Assembly (NCBI GenBank): GCA_027001105.1
Contig: JALTMZ010000037.1
Span: 1-7,340 of the forward strand
Direction: 5' to 3'
Source: Thermococcus sp.
GTDB taxonomy: Archaea; Methanobacteriota_B; Thermococci; Thermococcales; Thermococcaceae
Length of the DNA stretch: 7,340 nucleotides
A program made the translations under genes and the position numbers. Of the stretch, positions 1 through 5,600 are shown piece after piece; the stretch's first letter is position 1; each line of letters starts with the position of its first letter. Below the pieces are notes generated by a model that had not been told where the DNA came from, ran no database searches, and worked only from the letters and a program-made list of their open reading frames with translations.

Positions 1-1
1 G

Positions 2-1453
2 TCGTACATATACGACCTGATCCAAGTTCCGGACGGCTACGCCGTTGTGGGTGCAGTGTACACGGGAGATTTTGATGGATGGGGCCATCACCCGGCAGTT
101 TTTACGCTCAACAAAGCCCTTGAATGCCCGGAGTGCAGGGAAGTGAGGGAGTATCAGCCTAAGGTGAAGAAAACCGTGATAGCAGCGAAGAAGGTCTCTC
201 TTAACCGTGCTGATAGGCAATACTGGGACCCCAAGATACGGGACGCGTCCCTTGGGGTAAGCTACAGGGACGTGGAGCTTGAAACAAAGGTTCTCCTGGA
301 GCCGCAGACGACAACATCCCCCACAACTACAACCACAACCACCACAACGCCCCCTAAGACAGGTGTGGTCTTCCATGACCCCCTCGACGGTTCCTCGAAG
401 GGCACCGCCAGGGCCAAGTATTCATCCGGCTACACCGGACAGTGCGCCCTCCTCAGCCGTGATGACGACCACGTCACGTACAGTGGAAACATCCTCCCAC
501 GGGAGAAGGGCACCATAGTCTTCTACTGGAAACCCCCGGCGGATCTGTACGAACTCTACTCCTACAGGCACGAGGGATGGAAGGACTACGGGAAATACAA
601 ACCCCCTGCAGGAGGTTTTCTGCTTGACAACATAGGCTGGAGGGCGGCCAACCACGGGTCATTCTACATATCGCTCCAGCCCATCTCGTGGATGAACCCC
701 GAAAAGCCAGGGCAGGGAATATCATGGAACATATGGGACGGGTCAAAATGGCACTCCGCTGGATACCCAACGGTTAGCAGGCCAACACTCAGCGCGGAGG
801 CCAAAGAAAATGGGGTTCTGCTCAGCTGGAGTTCGGAAAAGCCTCTGTGGCTCTGGGATCCAAACACATGGTATCAGATAGCGGTGAACTGGGGTCCGAA
901 AGGGCAGAGGCTCTACATAAACGGCCGTCTCGTCGCGGAAGGGGACTACACGGGGCCGATAGATACCTCAAAGGACTTTTCCCTCGGCCAGAACCCCGGC
1001 TACTGGCCCTATGGGCCTCACAGCATGCACGGCTGCTACGACGAGCTTACGATCTACAACGATCAGATAGAGCCGGAGGGCGAGCTCACCAGCCCGAAGA
1101 TCGTGGGCTACGTGATCTACTATGATACCAAGCGGGGAAAAAGGGGGCACTCGATAGAGGTGGGAAACGTTGATAACTATTTCCTCTCCCTCGAACCCGG
1201 GACTTATTACGTCTCCATAGCGGCAAAGACTGAGACGGGCTTCGTCGGCCCCCCAACCGAGGAGATCGAAGTTACAGTTGAAGCTACTGGAACCGAAAGC
1301 GGATCAGTTCAGCCCTCCACGACTTCAGAATCAGCCCATACCGAGAGCTCCACCACATGTCAGGACTGCGGTTCCGGCGTCTGCGGACCGGCGAGTTTAA
1401 TCGTCCCTACTCTGGTTGTCAAGGCAGTCTTTAGCATCAGAAAACGGAGATGA
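2..1453 (+). CDS. Surface protein, 3' part: LamG-like domain, Thr-rich linker, CGP-CTERM-like tail
   Basis: The frame is open from the window edge, so the N-terminus is missing; 483 residues are visible. A GTG at 47 is internal, because the reading upstream of it (DLIQVPDGYAVVGAVYTGD) continues the protein and resembles the end of the DGGYVVVG-type beta-propeller repeats of Thermococcales surface proteins. Visible order: propeller-like end (1-45), a Thr/Pro linker with nine consecutive Thr (about 103-118), a LamG/concanavalin-A-like region (about 120-355, including WYQIAVNW and LYINGRLVAEGDYTG), a fibronectin-III-like stretch (about 365-428), an S/T-rich spacer, then CGP followed by a hydrophobic run and a final RKRR. 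This ending matches the CGP-CTERM sorting or anchoring signal of Thermococcaceae, although the hydrophobic stretch contains a lysine. The protein is probably exported and cell-surface anchored, possibly binding polysaccharide. The substrate is unknown, and no catalytic residues of a glycosidase are identifiable. Confidence 0.85.
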   Translation, partial: SYIYDLIQVPDGYAVVGAVYTGDFDGWGHHPAVFTLNKALECPECREVREYQPKVKKTVIAAKKVSLNRADRQYWDPKIRDASLGVSYRDVELETKVLLEPQTTTSPTTTTTTTTTPPKTGVVFHDPLDGSSKGTARAKYSSGYTGQCALLSRDDDHVTYSGNILPREKGTIVFYWKPPADLYELYSYRHEGWKDYGKYKPPAGGFLLDNIGWRAANHGSFYISLQPISWMNPEKPGQGISWNIWDGSKWHSAGYPTVSRPTLSAEAKENGVLLSWSSEKPLWLWDPNTWYQIAVNWGPKGQRLYINGRLVAEGDYTGPIDTSKDFSLGQNPGYWPYGPHSMHGCYDELTIYNDQIEPEGELTSPKIVGYVIYYDTKRGKRGHSIEVGNVDNYFLSLEPGTYYVSIAAKTETGFVGPPTEEIEVTVEATGTESGSVQPSTTSESAHTESSTTCQDCGSGVCGPASLIVPTLVVKAVFSIRKRR

Positions 1454-1461
1454 GCGAAAGG

Positions 1462-1479
1462 GTATCTTTCCTTTTTCCC
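1462..1479 (+). terminator. Pyrimidine-rich putative transcription terminator
   Basis: Nine bases after the stop of the surface-protein gene the plus strand becomes T-rich (TATCTTTCCTTTTTCCC). Oligo-T runs without a required hairpin are the usual termination signal of Thermococcales RNA polymerase. There is no obvious stem-loop. Confidence 0.5.
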
Positions 1480-1513
1480 AAATACTAAAATATCCCCTCC
1501 TCTAAATTTATTC

Positions 1514-1519
1514 GGTGGT
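1514..1519 (+). promoter_or_regulatory. Ribosome binding site fixing the aldolase-family start
   Basis: GGTGGT lies three bases before the ATG at 1523. It is the only purine-rich anti-16S-like match near the start, and no alternative in-frame start upstream has one. An AT-rich stretch at about 1481-1493 (AATACTAAAATAT) is a weak TATA candidate for this gene. The spacing would give a very short leader, so the promoter assignment is tentative. Confidence 0.55.
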
Positions 1520-1522
1520 TGC

Positions 1523-2413
1523 ATGCGCGGTGTAATAGTCCCCCTGGTTACCCCCTTCAACGAGCACTATTCGATAGACGTTCCCGCTTTGGAAGAGCAC
1601 ATCGAGTTCCTCCAGAAGGCAGGAGTGCAAGGAATATTTATCAACGCAACAACGGGAGAGTTCACGAGCCTCAGCTTGGAAGAGAGAAAGTTCCTGGCCG
1701 AGAAGGGCAGAGAGCTCGTAACTTCGGCCTTCTACCTCGTCGGCACCGCGTCCTCCGACACCTTTGAGGTCATTGAGCTTACGAAGCACGCTCAGGATAT
1801 CGGGGCGGATTACGTTGTCATAGCCCCGCCGTACTACTGTCCCCTCAACGATGATGCATTGTTCAGGCACTATTCGATGATAGCCGAGAAGACGGATATT
1901 CCCATCATACTCTACAACATACCCTCCTGCGCCAATCCCCTCAGCGTTTCCCTCATCAAACGCCTCGCCGCGGAGTACTCGAACATCGCCGGCGTAAAGG
2001 AGACGATAGACAGCGTGAACCACATCAGGGACGTCATCCTGGACGTCAAGGGGGAGAGGATGGACTTTAAAGTTTTCACTGGCCTCGATCAGCACTTTCT
2101 CAACACACTCATCCTTGGAGGAGACGGGGGCATAATGGCCTGCGCCAACTTTGCCCCGGAGGTTCATCTGGCTCTTTACAAGGCATTCCAAGAAAGGCGG
2201 TTTGAAGAAGCTTTCGAGCACGCGAGAAGACTGGCAAAGCTGTCAAAGGTCTACGACATCGCATCATCCTTTGGTTCCGCCATAAAGCTTGCCATGGAAA
2301 TCAGGGGATTCTCGATAAAGCCCGTCTTGAGACCGCCATACATAATGGACGGCGAGGAGACGAAAGAAAAGATAAAGAAACTTCTTGAGGAAGTGCTGGG
2401 ACTGAATCAGTGA
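1523..2413 (+). CDS. DapA / KDG aldolase / N-acetylneuraminate lyase family class I aldolase
   Basis: A 296-residue, full-length member of the DHDPS/NAL superfamily: (beta/alpha)8-barrel class I aldolases that form a Schiff base with pyruvate. Visible landmarks are the substrate-carboxylate loop T43-T44-G45-E46 (NATTGEF), PPYY at 102-105, the catalytic Tyr131 in LYNIPS, the Schiff-base Lys159 in AGVKE, and a GGDGGIM loop near 199-205. In E. coli DapA the Arg following YNVPS binds aspartate semialdehyde. Here the matching residue is Cys136 (YNIPSCANP), so true dihydrodipicolinate synthase activity is unlikely. This fits the general view that Thermococcales do not make lysine by the diaminopimelate route. 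A 2-keto-3-deoxy sugar acid aldolase or another pyruvate-dependent lyase is more probable, but the substrate cannot be named. The gene is GC-rich like the surface-protein gene before it. Its stop overlaps the end of the convergent aRF1 gene by seven bases. Confidence 0.93.
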   Translation: MRGVIVPLVTPFNEHYSIDVPALEEHIEFLQKAGVQGIFINATTGEFTSLSLEERKFLAEKGRELVTSAFYLVGTASSDTFEVIELTKHAQDIGADYVVIAPPYYCPLNDDALFRHYSMIAEKTDIPIILYNIPSCANPLSVSLIKRLAAEYSNIAGVKETIDSVNHIRDVILDVKGERMDFKVFTGLDQHFLNTLILGGDGGIMACANFAPEVHLALYKAFQERRFEEAFEHARRLAKLSKVYDIASSFGSAIKLAMEIRGFSIKPVLRPPYIMDGEETKEKIKKLLEEVLGLNQ

Positions 2414-3654
2414 ATTTTATACCTCAAAAATGCTCCAAGACCTCCAAATGCCTTGTAGAACTGCTGACCCTCTTCGGTGTCAAGGGAAATTATCTCAACG
2501 TTAGCTCCTATTTCCTCCGCCATTTTTATTAGTTCTTCAGCAACATCCCACTTTTCAAAGCTGATATTTTGACTTCCACACTTCGGACACGTCTTAAGCT
2601 TCCTTTTGTAAACTTCAAACTCCTGCTCACTCATTGTTTTAAGTTCTTCCCAGCCGCAGTTGTTACATTTGGCTTTGACTCTAACCTTGTCGTATCCTTC
2701 GCTTATTAATAAGGTATCAACGGCTCCAAGCTCCAAAGCCTTTCTAACTTCCTTTTCACCATATGTTATCAGTCCGGTGTCTTTAACCAGATGCCTGAAG
2801 AAATCCTGAACAAGTTTTTTCTCCTTAATTGCTTCATGTTCTGATAAAATGTCGCTTGCCTTTTCAACGAGCTCTCTCAGCCCATATTCTCCATGGTAGC
2901 TGATGTCAACTACTCCAATTACCTTTTTCCTGAGTTCGTGATGGAGATAATCCCCTTCAATGAACTCTTCTTTCGTCGGTCCTGGACCACCAATTATAAT
3001 TCCTTTGAGCTCTCCTTTCTCTAAGAGAGGAAGAAATGCCTTATTGGCATGTTCCCCGATTCTCTTCATAAATTCATGAGTTTCCTGCTCTCTAATTCGC
3101 TCATATCTTCGGGCAGACTGTCCTCCGGCTCTTGTCTTTCCAGGGACATTTGATGTAAGCTCATCAACGACTTCAATTCTCTTCCCTCGGAGAATACCTA
3201 TTGTAGCCTCATTTTTTTCAACAGTTATGAGACCATAAGCATCTTTAACTCGGAGCATCTCTTCTAAGGGTTCCGTGACAAAAGTTTGATCACATCGATA
3301 AAGCCTTACTTTCAAAGGTTCTGGCGGAATGACCGCAAACACCCTGATATCACTTACACCTTCCTGCTCGCTTACATTGCCAACGAATAACGCCAATCCC
3401 GTGGGAGGAGTCTGCTTGTAAAGCTTGAGATGCTGCATTGCCCTTTCCAAAGCTCCAAGAACGTTCTTTCTGGTTGATTTTGATTTGATGTTCTGGGCAG
3501 TTCCGTACTCCTCCCTAAGCTGCTGCATGACCTTATTGAGGTCATAACCGGCAGGAATATATAGAGAGACAAGTTCAGTTGCTCTCCCCCTGAACTTTTT
3601 CAGCTCTTCCACTTTTTTCTTTAACTCATACATTTCAGCTGAAGTGTGAGACAT
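2407..3654 (-). CDS. prf1: Peptide chain release factor aRF1 (class I, archaeal/eukaryotic type)
   Basis: A 415-residue protein, the usual aRF1 length. It recognises all three stop codons in the ribosomal A site and triggers peptidyl-tRNA hydrolysis. Visible signatures are NIKS at 55-58 and YRCDQTF (YxCxxxF) at 119-125 in the N-terminal stop-codon-reading domain, GGQ at 177-179 for hydrolysis in the middle domain, and a C-terminal domain with a zinc-ribbon-type insert (C330, C333, C356, C359). Start choice: GGTGAT (3659-3664 on the minus strand) lies four bases before the ATG at 3652-3654. The in-frame GTG at 3661-3663 and ATG at 3658-3660 fall inside or directly against that Shine-Dalgarno sequence and are rejected. 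The next codons ([14 protein letters not shown]) match how the family begins. The gene has its own TATA box. Its composition (about 40% GC in a counted line) contrasts with the GC-rich gene it converges on. Confidence 0.98.
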   Translation of the reverse strand: MSHTSAEMYELKKKVEELKKFRGRATELVSLYIPAGYDLNKVMQQLREEYGTAQNIKSKSTRKNVLGALERAMQHLKLYKQTPPTGLALFVGNVSEQEGVSDIRVFAVIPPEPLKVRLYRCDQTFVTEPLEEMLRVKDAYGLITVEKNEATIGILRGKRIEVVDELTSNVPGKTRAGGQSARRYERIREQETHEFMKRIGEHANKAFLPLLEKGELKGIIIGGPGPTKEEFIEGDYLHHELRKKVIGVVDISYHGEYGLRELVEKASDILSEHEAIKEKKLVQDFFRHLVKDTGLITYGEKEVRKALELGAVDTLLISEGYDKVRVKAKCNNCGWEELKTMSEQEFEVYKRKLKTCPKCGSQNISFEKWDVAEELIKMAEEIGANVEIISLDTEEGQQFYKAFGGLGAFLRYKIH

Positions 3655-3700
3655 GAGCATCACCTCAAAATCGCTCTCGCTAACGACTTAAAAGAATTCG

Positions 3701-3715
3701 AATTTATAAAGATTT
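3701..3715 (-). promoter_or_regulatory. aRF1 promoter: TATA box with BRE-like A-rich flank
   Basis: On the minus strand this reads CAAATCTTTATAAATT: a strong archaeal TATA box (TTTATAAATT, 3701-3710) preceded by an A-rich BRE-like element. Transcription would start roughly 25 bases downstream, near 3680, leaving a leader of about 25 bases that contains the GAGGTGAT ribosome binding site. Confidence 0.65.
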
Positions 3716-3720
3716 GGTCA

Positions 3721-3737
3721 TGAAAAAGCCAGAAAGA
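3721..3737 (-). terminator. Oligo-T terminator after the BofA-like gene
   Basis: Immediately after the TAA at 3738-3740 the minus strand reads TCTTTCTGGCTTTTTCA, with a T5 run. It sits just before the aRF1 promoter on the same strand, so it likely separates the BofA-like unit from aRF1 transcription. Confidence 0.45.
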
Positions 3738-3974
3738 TTATATGAAAGACAACACCAGCAAAATAAAAACTCCAACAACCCCACCTACAGCTATTATTAG
3801 GAGATTAACGAGGTTCAGTTCAATATGTGCAATGCCGAGGAAATTGATTATGCCTACTAAGATCAATCCTATTATTGTATTCATAGCCATCCACTTCAGT
3901 ATTGCCAGCGTCAGTTTCAAAATCAGATAACCTGCCAGGATTAACAAGATCAAAAATACCAGCCATTGGAACAT
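3738..3974 (-). CDS. Small membrane protein, BofA-like (pro-sigmaK processing inhibitor family)
   Basis: 78 residues, almost entirely hydrophobic, with about three membrane segments (roughly 4-27, 33-50 and 55-77). The stretch MNTIIGLILVGIINFLGI followed by IELNLVNLLIIAVGGVVGV resembles the BofA family pattern of Asn-x-x-x-Gly, then Leu-Asn and a Gly-rich last helix. In Bacillus, BofA restrains an intramembrane protease during sporulation. Archaea lack that pathway, so only a general membrane role, perhaps as partner of a membrane protease, can be inferred. Start choice: GGTGAT followed by TTGG precedes the ATG at 3972-3974, the same spacing as at aRF1. An upstream GTG at 3981-3983 would overlap the previous stop as GTGA but lies inside the Shine-Dalgarno. 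It follows the HEAT-like gene by five bases, so the two are co-transcribed. Confidence 0.75.
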   Translation of the reverse strand: MFQWLVFLILLILAGYLILKLTLAILKWMAMNTIIGLILVGIINFLGIAHIELNLVNLLIIAVGGVVGVFILLVLSFI

Positions 3975-3979
3975 CCAAA

Positions 3980-4546
3980 TCACCCCTCAAGCCTTTTTAA
4001 TACATCCTTTGCTATCTCACCAAGAGGTACCCATTTCATACCCTCAAAGGGTAGTATGACTTTTTCTTGAACAGATATCAGCTCTTCTACATATGGTTTC
4101 AGCTCTGCTATTCTGAACTCCTTGATCATTAAAAGGGCAAAAGCTTTGTCATTTTTGTCTCCAGAGAGAAGAACATCCTTGGTTTTGGCAATAACATCAT
4201 TTTTAAATTCCATGAATAAGCTTGGGTTTTCTTTAATTAAAAAGCTGAGAAACACCATTGCATTTTCTTTTACATAGGGATTTCTTGACTTGACAAGATC
4301 AAAACTTTTGAGGAAATGCTCTATTTTGAGGTTCCTGATGATTAAGTTTTTATCCCGTTCAAGAACGTTCGTAAGAGCCAACAAAGAATCCCCAACAATA
4401 CCAGGATTTTTTTCATTAAGAAGCTCAAAGAGGGCATTAATAACTTTTTTATCCTTTAATGCTTGCTCCACCACCGCCTCAATTTGGTTAGTCTCAAGCA
4501 TCTTTCTGACTTTATCCTTTTTAGAACCGAAGGAAAATAACCCCAT
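3980..4546 (-). CDS. Unrecognised alpha-helical (HEAT/armadillo-like) protein
   Basis: 188 residues. I do not recognise a named family. After a short basic N-terminus (MGLFSFGSKKDKVRKML) the sequence is a run of amphipathic helices suggesting HEAT/ARM-type repeats: for example VINALFELLNEKNPGIVGDSLLALTNVL (35-62), then HFLKSFDLVKSRNPYVKENAMVFLSFLIKENP (77-108), each with an NP turn between helices. There is no signal peptide or membrane segment, so it is probably cytoplasmic and protein-binding. The start at 4544-4546 is chosen because GGTGAG lies four bases upstream (4551-4556); a TTG 39 bases further up has no such signal. It is the first gene of a two-gene unit with the BofA-like membrane protein, so a functional link to that protein is possible. 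The region is very AT-rich (28% GC in one counted line). Confidence 0.85.
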   Translation of the reverse strand: MGLFSFGSKKDKVRKMLETNQIEAVVEQALKDKKVINALFELLNEKNPGIVGDSLLALTNVLERDKNLIIRNLKIEHFLKSFDLVKSRNPYVKENAMVFLSFLIKENPSLFMEFKNDVIAKTKDVLLSGDKNDKAFALLMIKEFRIAELKPYVEELISVQEKVILPFEGMKWVPLGEIAKDVLKRLEG

Positions 4547-4566
4547 ATCACTCACCAGTGCTCTTT

Positions 4567-4604
4567 TTTTAAAAATATACTGCAAAGGTTAAAGCTTTTT
4601 TGCA
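4567..4604 (-). promoter_or_regulatory. Putative promoter region of the HEAT-like/BofA-like unit
   Basis: The minus strand carries two AT-rich candidates: TGCAAAAAAGCTTTAACC (about 4587-4604, with an A-run as BRE and a weak CTTTAA TATA) and GTATATTTTTAAAA (4567-4580). The first gives a leader of about 20 bases that includes GGTGAG; the second would place the start almost at the ATG. I cannot decide between them. Confidence 0.35.
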
Positions 4605-4611
4605 TAGTTAA

Positions 4612-4619
4612 CTTTAAAA
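4612..4619 (+). promoter_or_regulatory. Putative TATA box for the plus-strand leader/MazG transcript
   Basis: CTTTAAAA on the plus strand, preceded by GTTAA. A start about 25 bases downstream would fall near 4640, giving a leader of about 70 bases before the MazG ATG. This is long for Thermococcales and leaves room for a leader RNA element. Confidence 0.4.
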
Positions 4620-4635
4620 CCTCAACATGGAGGTT
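4618..4635. repeat. Perfect 6-bp inverted repeat, possible operator
   Basis: AACCTC (4618-4623), six-base spacer, GAGGTT (4630-4635). It sits directly downstream of the TATA candidate and before the predicted start site, the place where archaeal repressors commonly bind. A third copy of the half-site, extended to AACCTCCA, lies at 4678-4685 and is fully complementary to TGGAGGTT at 4628-4635. Six-base arms can arise by chance, so confidence is limited. Confidence 0.4.
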
Positions 4636-4640
4636 AATTT

Positions 4641-4702
4641 AGGCTATGAAGAGAGCGAATTGCACTGAAGGGTGATGAACCTCCACCACGGAGCCTTTGA
4701 GA
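4641..4702 (+). ncRNA. Possible C/D-box-like small RNA in the MazG leader
   Basis: Boxes in order: ATGAAGA (4646-4652; C box RTGATGA with one mismatch), exactly 12 bases, CTGA (4665-4668; D' box), three bases, GTGATGA (4672-4678; perfect C' box). Twelve-base C-D' spacing and a 3-base D'-C' gap are typical of archaeal C/D guide RNAs. Against it, the final D box is poor (TTGA at 4697-4700, 18 bases after C') and GTGATGA also resembles a ribosome binding site. No rRNA target was identified for the 12-base guide. Confidence 0.27.
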
Positions 4703-4708
4703 GGTGAT
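4701..4708 (+). promoter_or_regulatory. Ribosome binding site fixing the MazG start
   Basis: GAGGTGAT, a near-perfect match to the Thermococcales 16S 3' end, three bases before the ATG at 4712. This excludes the in-frame TTG at 4697, which lies upstream of the site. Confidence 0.8.
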
Positions 4709-4711
4709 AAG

Positions 4712-5002
4712 ATGAATATTAGAGAGTTTCAGCAAATGATAAGGGACATATACTTTCACAGAGATTCACAGAGAGGATTAGAGCGGACTTTCCTATGGTT
4801 TGTTGAAGAAGTGGGGGAGCTTTCTGAGGCTTTAAGGAAAGGAAAAAAAGAAGATATAGAGGAAGAGCTTGCTGATGTTTTTGCTTGGCTTGTGAGTTTA
4901 GCAAACTTAGCTGGTGTTGATCTTGAGAAAGCAGCTCTCAAGAAATATCCCAACCGATGCCCGTATTGTGGGAAAAATCCCTGTGAGTGCGAGAAAGAAT
5001 AA
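4712..5002 (+). CDS. MazG-type nucleotide pyrophosphohydrolase with Cys-rich tail
   Basis: A 96-residue single-domain protein of the all-alpha NTP pyrophosphatase (MazG) superfamily, which hydrolyses nucleoside triphosphates to monophosphate and pyrophosphate and often removes non-canonical nucleotides. The metal-binding pattern is intact: EEVGE at 32-36 (ExxE) and EELAD at 51-55 (ExxD), so Mg2+-dependent activity is expected. The C-terminus adds C83-P-Y-C86 and C91-E-C93, a possible zinc knuckle not needed for the MazG fold. The actual substrate cannot be inferred. It is divergent from the HEAT-like/BofA-like unit, with a 165-base intergenic region between the two starts, and is followed 56 bases later by the pilin-like gene. 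It is cytoplasmic, with no signal peptide. Confidence 0.93.
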   Translation: MNIREFQQMIRDIYFHRDSQRGLERTFLWFVEEVGELSEALRKGKKEDIEEELADVFAWLVSLANLAGVDLEKAALKKYPNRCPYCGKNPCECEKE

Positions 5003-5012
5003 CATATTTAGT

Positions 5013-5050
5013 TAGATAAAAATGTAAAAAGGTTAACACAATTTGGGGGA
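5013..5050 (+). promoter_or_regulatory. Putative promoter and ribosome binding site of the pilin-like gene
   Basis: TAGATAAAAATG (5013-5024) is a TATA-like element about 40 bases before the ATG at 5059. GGGGGA (5045-5050) is a weaker purine-rich ribosome binding site than the GGTGAT seen elsewhere in the window. The pilin-like gene may thus be transcribed separately from MazG, with readthrough also possible. Confidence 0.35.
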
Positions 5051-5058
5051 TAGGGATT

Positions 5059-5532
5059 ATGAGAAGGGGGCAGAGTTCTTTGGAATATTTGATTCTTATT
5101 GCCGTTATTGTTATACTTGTGACTGTAGTTGTTAGGTATGCCGGATCCGGCGCAAAAGAAGTCCCCATTACCGGAACTATTTATATAGACCCGGAACTTT
5201 CTCCAGTGGTCGAAGAAACTCCTCAAAAAATAAAATGGCAGGCAAAATATAGCTACCCTCCAGGATGCAAGGCAACAAAATGTGATTTCTATGTATCTGT
5301 CAACCTAAAATACTATAAAACAGGAAACCACAAAGGAGAGTATCGTCTTGATGTATATATTGGTGGAGAGGTATCAAAAATCAGAAGGATAAGGGTATCT
5401 CTATGCACTGGATGGGAGAAGGTAGTGGACGCAAATGGATTTGACCGTAACTACTTTGTAGGATATTTCGCTAAAAATGAACTTGACCCTCTTTTCCCGT
5501 GTCAAGTCACAGTAATGGCATGGATAAAGTGA
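5059..5532 (+). CDS. Class III signal peptide (pilin-like) secreted protein
   Basis: 157 residues starting MRRGQSSLEYLILIAVIVIL. Residues 5-10 match the QxSxEY motif of archaeal class III signal peptides. These precursors are cut between G4 and Q5 by an EppA-type prepilin peptidase, leaving the hydrophobic helix (11-26) as an assembly domain for type IV pilus-like filaments. The remaining ~130 residues form an extracellular, beta-rich-looking domain with four cysteines (C70, C75, C116, C148) that could form two disulfides, which is plausible in a hyperthermophile. The domain itself is not recognised. Whether it is a major pilin, a minor pilin or a lone substrate anchored by its helix cannot be told; no pilus ATPase or platform gene lies nearby. 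The next gene, 68 bases on, is a lipid-linked-sugar type glycosyltransferase, so co-expression in the envelope is possible. Confidence 0.88.
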   Translation: MRRGQSSLEYLILIAVIVILVTVVVRYAGSGAKEVPITGTIYIDPELSPVVEETPQKIKWQAKYSYPPGCKATKCDFYVSVNLKYYKTGNHKGEYRLDVYIGGEVSKIRRIRVSLCTGWEKVVDANGFDRNYFVGYFAKNELDPLFPCQVTVMAWIK

Positions 5533-5591
5533 AGAACTAAGTTGATTTCCAAAAGAAAAATCTAAAAAATATGTGAGCAGTCTACTCAATA

Positions 5592-5597
5592 GGGAGG
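5592..5597 (+). promoter_or_regulatory. Ribosome binding site before the glycosyltransferase
   Basis: GGGAGG lies directly before two adjacent in-frame ATGs (5598 and 5601). The second has the better, though still short, spacing and is used as the start. A TATA-like CTAAAAAATAT at 5562-5572 may provide a separate promoter. Confidence 0.4.
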
Positions 5598-5600
5598 ATG

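Noticed and set aside
307..353. ACA/ACC-rich repeat as a microsatellite or regulatory repeat
   Set aside because: It simply encodes the poly-Thr linker of the surface protein, with varied Thr codons.
1508..2221. 237-residue minus-strand reading opposite the aldolase gene
   Set aside because: It is antisense to an intact, well-recognised enzyme in GC-rich DNA, where long shadow frames are common, and the peptide shows no recognisable domain.
3655..3663. GTG (3661-3663) or ATG (3658-3660) as the aRF1 start
   Set aside because: Both fall inside or directly against the GGTGAT ribosome binding site; the ATG at 3652-3654 has correct spacing and the conserved family N-terminus.
3981..3983. GTG start of the BofA-like protein overlapping the upstream stop as GTGA
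   Set aside because: The codon is part of the Shine-Dalgarno GGTGAT; the ATG at 3972-3974 has the same spacing used by aRF1.
4583..4585. TTG start extending the HEAT-like protein by 13 residues
   Set aside because: No ribosome binding site precedes it, it lies in the promoter region, and the ATG at 4544-4546 has a GGTGAG four bases upstream.
4675..4707. Ten-codon leader ORF (MNLHHGAFER) before mazG
   Set aside because: Its only Shine-Dalgarno-like bases overlap its own start codon, and there is no evidence of translation or conservation; it could be a chance reading.
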